Assembly: GCA_020846745.1 (NCBI GenBank)
Contig: JADLDI010000142.1
Coordinates: 37,611 to 101,610, forward strand
Origin: Bryobacterales bacterium
Lineage (GTDB): Bacteria > Acidobacteriota > Terriglobia > Bryobacterales > Bryobacteraceae
DNA: 64,000 nt
Reading direction: 5' to 3'
In this document: positions 60,963 through 64,000 of the stretch, in pieces
Layout: each line of letters starts with the position of its first letter
Position numbering within the stretch: position 1 is the stretch's first letter
The notes under the pieces: model-generated
The model's input: only the letters and a program-made list of their open reading frames with translations
The model's database searches: none
Told to the model about the DNA's origin: nothing
Made by a program: the position numbers and the translations under genes

Positions 60963-63287
60963 CTAACTGCCGCGAGTGCCCCAGGTAGCGGTCGGAGTAT
61001 TTCCGGAGCACGGCAACGATCCGAAGTTACCCGAGAACGTCGCGAACGACGCTAACGTCGCCCCACTGGACAGTTGCGCGGTCTTGTCGCCGCCTCCACA
61101 GGCGAACGTACCCGCGCTGCCGACGGATCCCGCCGTCCCGCAGAACGACCCGGCGCTGCCGAACGTCCCAGCCGAACCCCAGCAGTTGAATGAGCGGCCC
61201 GCATCGGTCGCCATGGCGTTACCCGCCGTGCCGCCGCTCGACATGCCGCCGCCTCCCCCGCAAGCCGCTGTCGCCATCACCCCGCCCGCGACGCCACTCG
61301 ATACCGCCGTGATCGCGCTGCCAAAGGTCCCGGCCGTTGCGGCACTCCCGGCGGTGCCGCACCACGTACCGATCGACCCCACCGTCCCGACCGAACCGAC
61401 ACAGTTGAACGACCTCCCGGCGTCTGTACCCATCGTTGCCGCCGCCGGTGTGCCCGACAGTTGCGTCGATCCTGCCGCCGCGCCTGCCATGCACATAGTG
61501 GCGGTTGTCCCGCTGCAGCCGGTTGTGCCACTGGTTCCTGCCGTGCCGCTGGTCGCGCAGAACGTTCCGCTCGATCCGGACGAGGCGCCGGTACCCACCG
61601 TCGCACACGTCATTGGGCGAGTCGCACTCATTCCCGCTGAGCCTCCGCCCGTGGCCGCGCCGGAAGACACTCTGCTCGTCAGGTCGCCTCCACCGCATCC
61701 GAAGGTGCCCGCGCTTCCAACTGACCCCGCTGTGCCGCAAAACGACCCGGCGCTGCCAAACGTTGCCGCCGAGCCCCAGCAATTGAACGAACGTCCGGCG
61801 TCGGTTCCCATCGTCGCCCCGGCCGCGGCCGCCGCGCTTCCTGCAGCCGTCGCCATTACTCCGCCCGGCGCTCCGCTCACCATGTTTGTCACCGCGCTGC
61901 CGAACGTGCCCGCCGTTCCGGCGCTGCCCGCGGTTCCGCACCACGAGCCGACACAGGCGACCGTTCCAACTGAGCCTACGCAGTTGAAGGAACGTCCAGC
62001 GTCGGTAGCCATTGCGGAGCCGCCAGTACCCCCCGCCGTCGCGCTTGTGGCCGCACCCGACAGTTGTGTGGACGTGAGATTGCCTCCACAGCCGAATGTT
62101 CCCGCAGTCCCGGCAGAGCCCGCCGTACCACAGAACGAACCGGCACTGCCGAACGTTGCGGCTGAACCCCAACAGTTGAATGTCCGGCCGGCGTCGGTTC
62201 CCATCGTCGCCCCGCCCGCGGCCGTCGCACTACCTCCACCCGTCGCCATCGCTCCGCCCGCCGCTCCGCTGGCCATATTTGTGACAGCGCTGCCAAACGT
62301 CCCTGCCGTGCCCGCGCTGCCCGCGGTCCCGCACATGCTGCCGACACAAGCCACGGTGCCGAACGATCCAAGACAGTTGAACGAGCGGCCTGCATCGGTG
62401 GCCATCGTGGCAGAGGCTGCCGTTCCGCTCCCGCCGGTTCCTGCGGTCGCCATTACTCCGCCCGGCGCTCCGCTGGCCATATTCGTGACAGCGCTGCCGA
62501 ACGTCCCTGCCGTGCCCGCGCTGCCCGCGGTCCCGCACATACTGCCGACACAAGCCACGGTGCCGAACGATCCAAGACAGTTGAATGACCGGCCCGCGTC
62601 GGTTGCCATCGCCGTGCCACTCGCCGTACCACTCAATGCGGCGCTCGTCGCGCTCGTAGCCGCACCGGACAGTTGTGTGGACGTGAGGTCGCCGCCACCG
62701 CATCCGAACGTACCCGCGCTGCCGACCGATCCGGCCGTCCCACAGAACGACCCGGCGCTACCAAATGTCGCTGCCGAACCCCAGCAGTTGAACGCGCGGC
62801 CCGCGTCAGTGCCCACCGTCCCGGCGCAACCCGCGCCGGCAGAGGCGCCGCTCATACCTGTTGAGCCGGCCAGGCATGGTCCGGCGTTCATTGAGCCGCC
62901 GCCGGCCATCCCGGCCGATAGTCCGCTGCGCGGCCCAGCGCTCCAGCATGGCAACCCGCATGCCTGCGTCGCCGGACAGGCTTGGGTCGCCGGGCACGCC
63001 TGAGTAGCGCACACACAGGGTCCCCCGCCGCAGATCATCGAAGCTCCTTGCGCCGTGCTGGCGCTTTGGCGCTCACTCGTCTGCGTGGAGATCGCATCAA
63101 CCGCCGACTGCAGATGTGAATTCACAAACTCCCGCAGTTGCGCCTCATCGTCTGCCGTAAATCCGTTCTCGGCGAATACGGCTATCGGATCTTGGTTTAC
63201 CCGGTTGCGAAATGCATCGTCGACCGCCACTCTGGCGACAACCTTAGCCCAGGTGATTTTGAATTCGGGAGAGTCTACGGCAGGCAT
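60963..63287 (-). CDS. Giant multi-core RiPP (TOMM) precursor with NHLP-like leader
   Basis: A 774-residue protein from ATG 63287 with a strong AGAGGAGG just upstream. Residues 1-66 form a charged helical leader resembling the nitrile-hydratase leader type (VDDAFRNRVNQDPIAVFAEN near 22-41). Residues 67-165 are Cys/Ala/Gly-rich with three ACPATQ-like repeats. Then eight units begin TDAGR-x-FNC, each about 64-72 residues and rich in Gly, Ser, Thr, Ala and Cys; all have CGTAGS. Charges are nearly confined to TDAGR and GGGD. Downstream lie cyclodehydratase, SagB and S41 genes. Ordinary TOMM precursors are about 50-100 residues. Confidence 0.88.
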   Translation of the reverse strand: MPAVDSPEFKITWAKVVARVAVDDAFRNRVNQDPIAVFAENGFTADDEAQLREFVNSHLQSAVDAISTQTSERQSASTAQGASMICGGGPCVCATQACPATQACPATQACGLPCWSAGPRSGLSAGMAGGGSMNAGPCLAGSTGMSGASAGAGCAGTVGTDAGRAFNCWGSAATFGSAGSFCGTAGSVGSAGTFGCGGGDLTSTQLSGAATSATSAALSGTASGTAMATDAGRSFNCLGSFGTVACVGSMCGTAGSAGTAGTFGSAVTNMASGAPGGVMATAGTGGSGTAASATMATDAGRSFNCLGSFGTVACVGSMCGTAGSAGTAGTFGSAVTNMASGAAGGAMATGGGSATAAGGATMGTDAGRTFNCWGSAATFGSAGSFCGTAGSAGTAGTFGCGGNLTSTQLSGAATSATAGGTGGSAMATDAGRSFNCVGSVGTVACVGSWCGTAGSAGTAGTFGSAVTNMVSGAPGGVMATAAGSAAAAAGATMGTDAGRSFNCWGSAATFGSAGSFCGTAGSVGSAGTFGCGGGDLTSRVSSGAATGGGSAGMSATRPMTCATVGTGASSGSSGTFCATSGTAGTSGTTGCSGTTATMCMAGAAAGSTQLSGTPAAATMGTDAGRSFNCVGSVGTVGSIGTWCGTAGSAATAGTFGSAITAVSSGVAGGVMATAACGGGGGMSSGGTAGNAMATDAGRSFNCWGSAGTFGSAGSFCGTAGSVGSAGTFACGGGDKTAQLSSGATLASFATFSGNFGSLPCSGNTPTATWGTRGS
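61180..62830 (-). repeat. Tandem array of eight core-unit repeats inside the precursor gene
   Basis: Starts of the TDAGR-FNC segment lie near 62790, 62585, 62382, 62180, 61990, 61788, 61410 and 61195, giving steps of about 190-215 bp and one of about 378 bp where an atypical unit is inserted. Two types occur: A (FNCWGSAATFGSAGSFCG) and B (FNC[LV]GS-GTVACVGS-CG), in the order A B B A B A, atypical, B, A. The second and third units are nearly identical over about 190 bp, pointing to recent duplication. Confidence 0.88.
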
Positions 63288-63735
63288 ATACCTCCTCTGT
63301 CATACGAGGACACGGATAGCCCGCGCAAATGAAAACACATCACAATCCCAGAGAAACCACGCTCCGAGTACGCAGGTGTCCGCCCAGTCTGGAGTCAGAA
63401 TACACCTGAATCAATTGAATGCAAGAAGAAAGAGATTAAAACCAATTTGAAATGATATGAAAATATACCTAAAGGTTAAAAACATTACTACCTTTGATGC
63501 CTCCAGTCCCGCGCGCCGCATCGGACGATCCGGATTCAATGCCTCATCCGAAAAAACTCATTCACAAACAATTCGAAAAAACCCAACTAAATTTTTGGCC
63601 TCTAACTTTTCTTACACTTACAAGCCCTCTGCACCTCCAAACTCCCCCTCCGCTCAAGCCGGTTCCGCTTGCCCCCATGCTATTCCGAAGGTCGTGGAGC
63701 CTCCTCTCCACCACTTCTCCACAGGAGCTTTACCG
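63288..63735. other. AT-richer intergenic region upstream of the RiPP precursor
   Basis: A 448-bp gap between divergent genes. Its middle (about 63330-63620) is clearly AT-richer than the surroundings. Besides the candidate promoter at 63397-63424, nothing could be identified; there is no small peptide frame with a good ribosome-binding site and no RNA gene. The composition shift may mark the left border of a transferred cluster. Confidence 0.6.
63397..63424 (-). promoter_or_regulatory. Candidate sigma-70 promoter for the RiPP operon
   Basis: On the minus strand TTGCAT, 16 bases, TATTCT. It lies about 110 bp before the precursor start in the AT-rich gap. The -35 has two differences and the -10 has two from TTGACA/TATAAT. 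A plausible but weak call. Confidence 0.35.
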
Positions 63736-64000
63736 ATGCCGAATCAAACCGGACCCCGCACCGACGAAGGCAAATCCGCCTCGTCCCAGAACAATCGCCA
63801 ACATGGTTTGTCCACCGCCAACATCATCGTCTCCCCCGACGAGCGCCCCTTCTTCGACCAGATGGAAGCCGAACTGCGAGACGAAATCCTCCCCGCCGGT
63901 CCCCTCGAACACTTCGCCTTCCACCGCCTCATCACCGCCAACTGGCAAATCGAACGCTGCCGCCAACGCGAAGCCGCCCTCCGTTCCCTCGATCCCTCCG
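63736..64000 (+). CDS. Conserved acidobacterial protein of unknown function (N-terminal part, runs off the window)
   Basis: ATG 63736 with AGGAG 8 bp before it opens a frame to the right edge (88 residues visible). The sequence QHGLSTANIIVSPDERPFFD and then LEHFAFHRLITANWQIERCR resembles a short protein family seen in many copies in Solibacter-type genomes, with no known role. It is divergent to the RiPP operon and not evidently part of it. Confidence 0.6.
   Translation, partial: MPNQTGPRTDEGKSASSQNNRQHGLSTANIIVSPDERPFFDQMEAELRDEILPAGPLEHFAFHRLITANWQIERCRQREAALRSLDPS

Noticed and set aside
60976..63003. A 675-codon open frame antisense to the RiPP precursor, Pro/Ala/Val-rich
   Set aside because: It mirrors the Gly/Ser/Thr/Ala repeat codons of the precursor and has no ribosome-binding site or family features; the precursor has a strong SD, a leader and operon context.
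1..64000. CRISPR arrays, rRNA genes, complete insertion sequences
   Set aside because: No regularly spaced short repeats, no rRNA-like stretch and no IS beyond the RAYT gene were seen.

Overview
The window looks like chromosome of an acidobacterium of the Solibacter/Bryobacter type. The evidence is GC-rich DNA, two secreted VWFA proteins of the Acidobacteria-typical TIGR03436 kind, a 1001-residue protein ending in the TIGR03437 domain that is abundant in Solibacter relatives, and short 'CCGCAAGGGAGCGG'-like repeats between genes. This placement is an inference from gene content.

Layout. Positions 1-2.5 kb (minus) hold a late flagellar operon, flgM - small FlgN-like gene - flgK - flgL, behind a good sigma-28 promoter. 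Positions 2.6-11.7 kb are mixed: two c-type cytochrome proteins (one with a PHM-like copper monooxygenase fold), a GT39-like membrane protein, an HhH protein, a SulP transporter with a beta-carbonic anhydrase, a CPBP/CAAX protease, a RAYT transposase next to a perfect 40-bp palindrome, and a lone FlgC-like fragment. Positions 12-25 kb (minus) are a complex I operon in the order nuoA-C-D-E-F-G-H-J-K-L-M-N, with nuoB and nuoI absent. Positions 25.1-27.3 kb carry a tRNA-Ala whose 3' half is duplicated about 0.9 kb downstream, bracketing a toxin-antitoxin pair; a second toxin-antitoxin pair lies just outside. Positions 27.4-36.1 kb carry selB, two VWFA proteins, a TetR regulator, a CIRCE-controlled groESL operon and a three-domain RidA-like protein.

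Positions 36.1-45.2 kb (plus) are a Tad/Flp-type secretion operon (prepilin peptidase, CpaB, secretin, CpaE, CpaF, TadB, TadC) plus an unlisted 30-residue membrane microprotein; no pilin gene is visible. It is followed by the large TIGR03437 protein and an outer-membrane barrel. Positions 49.1-52.4 kb encode a secreted decaheme cytochrome and a 665-residue outer-membrane barrel, a likely porin-cytochrome conduit. Positions 52.4-55.0 kb (minus) are murQ-murA-rhodanese.

The most striking region is 55.6-63.3 kb (minus): a RiPP operon of the TOMM (thiazole/oxazole-modified) kind. It runs from a 774-residue precursor with an NHLP-like leader and eight TDAGR-x-FNC core units, through a fused E1-like/YcaO cyclodehydratase and a SagB-type dehydrogenase, to an S41 peptidase. 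The genes are tightly coupled by overlapping stop/start codons. A precursor this long, with Ser/Thr/Cys-rich tandem cores of two alternating types, is far outside the usual TOMM precursor size and is the best candidate for an undescribed system here. No exporter or immunity gene is visible; the window ends shortly upstream of the precursor.
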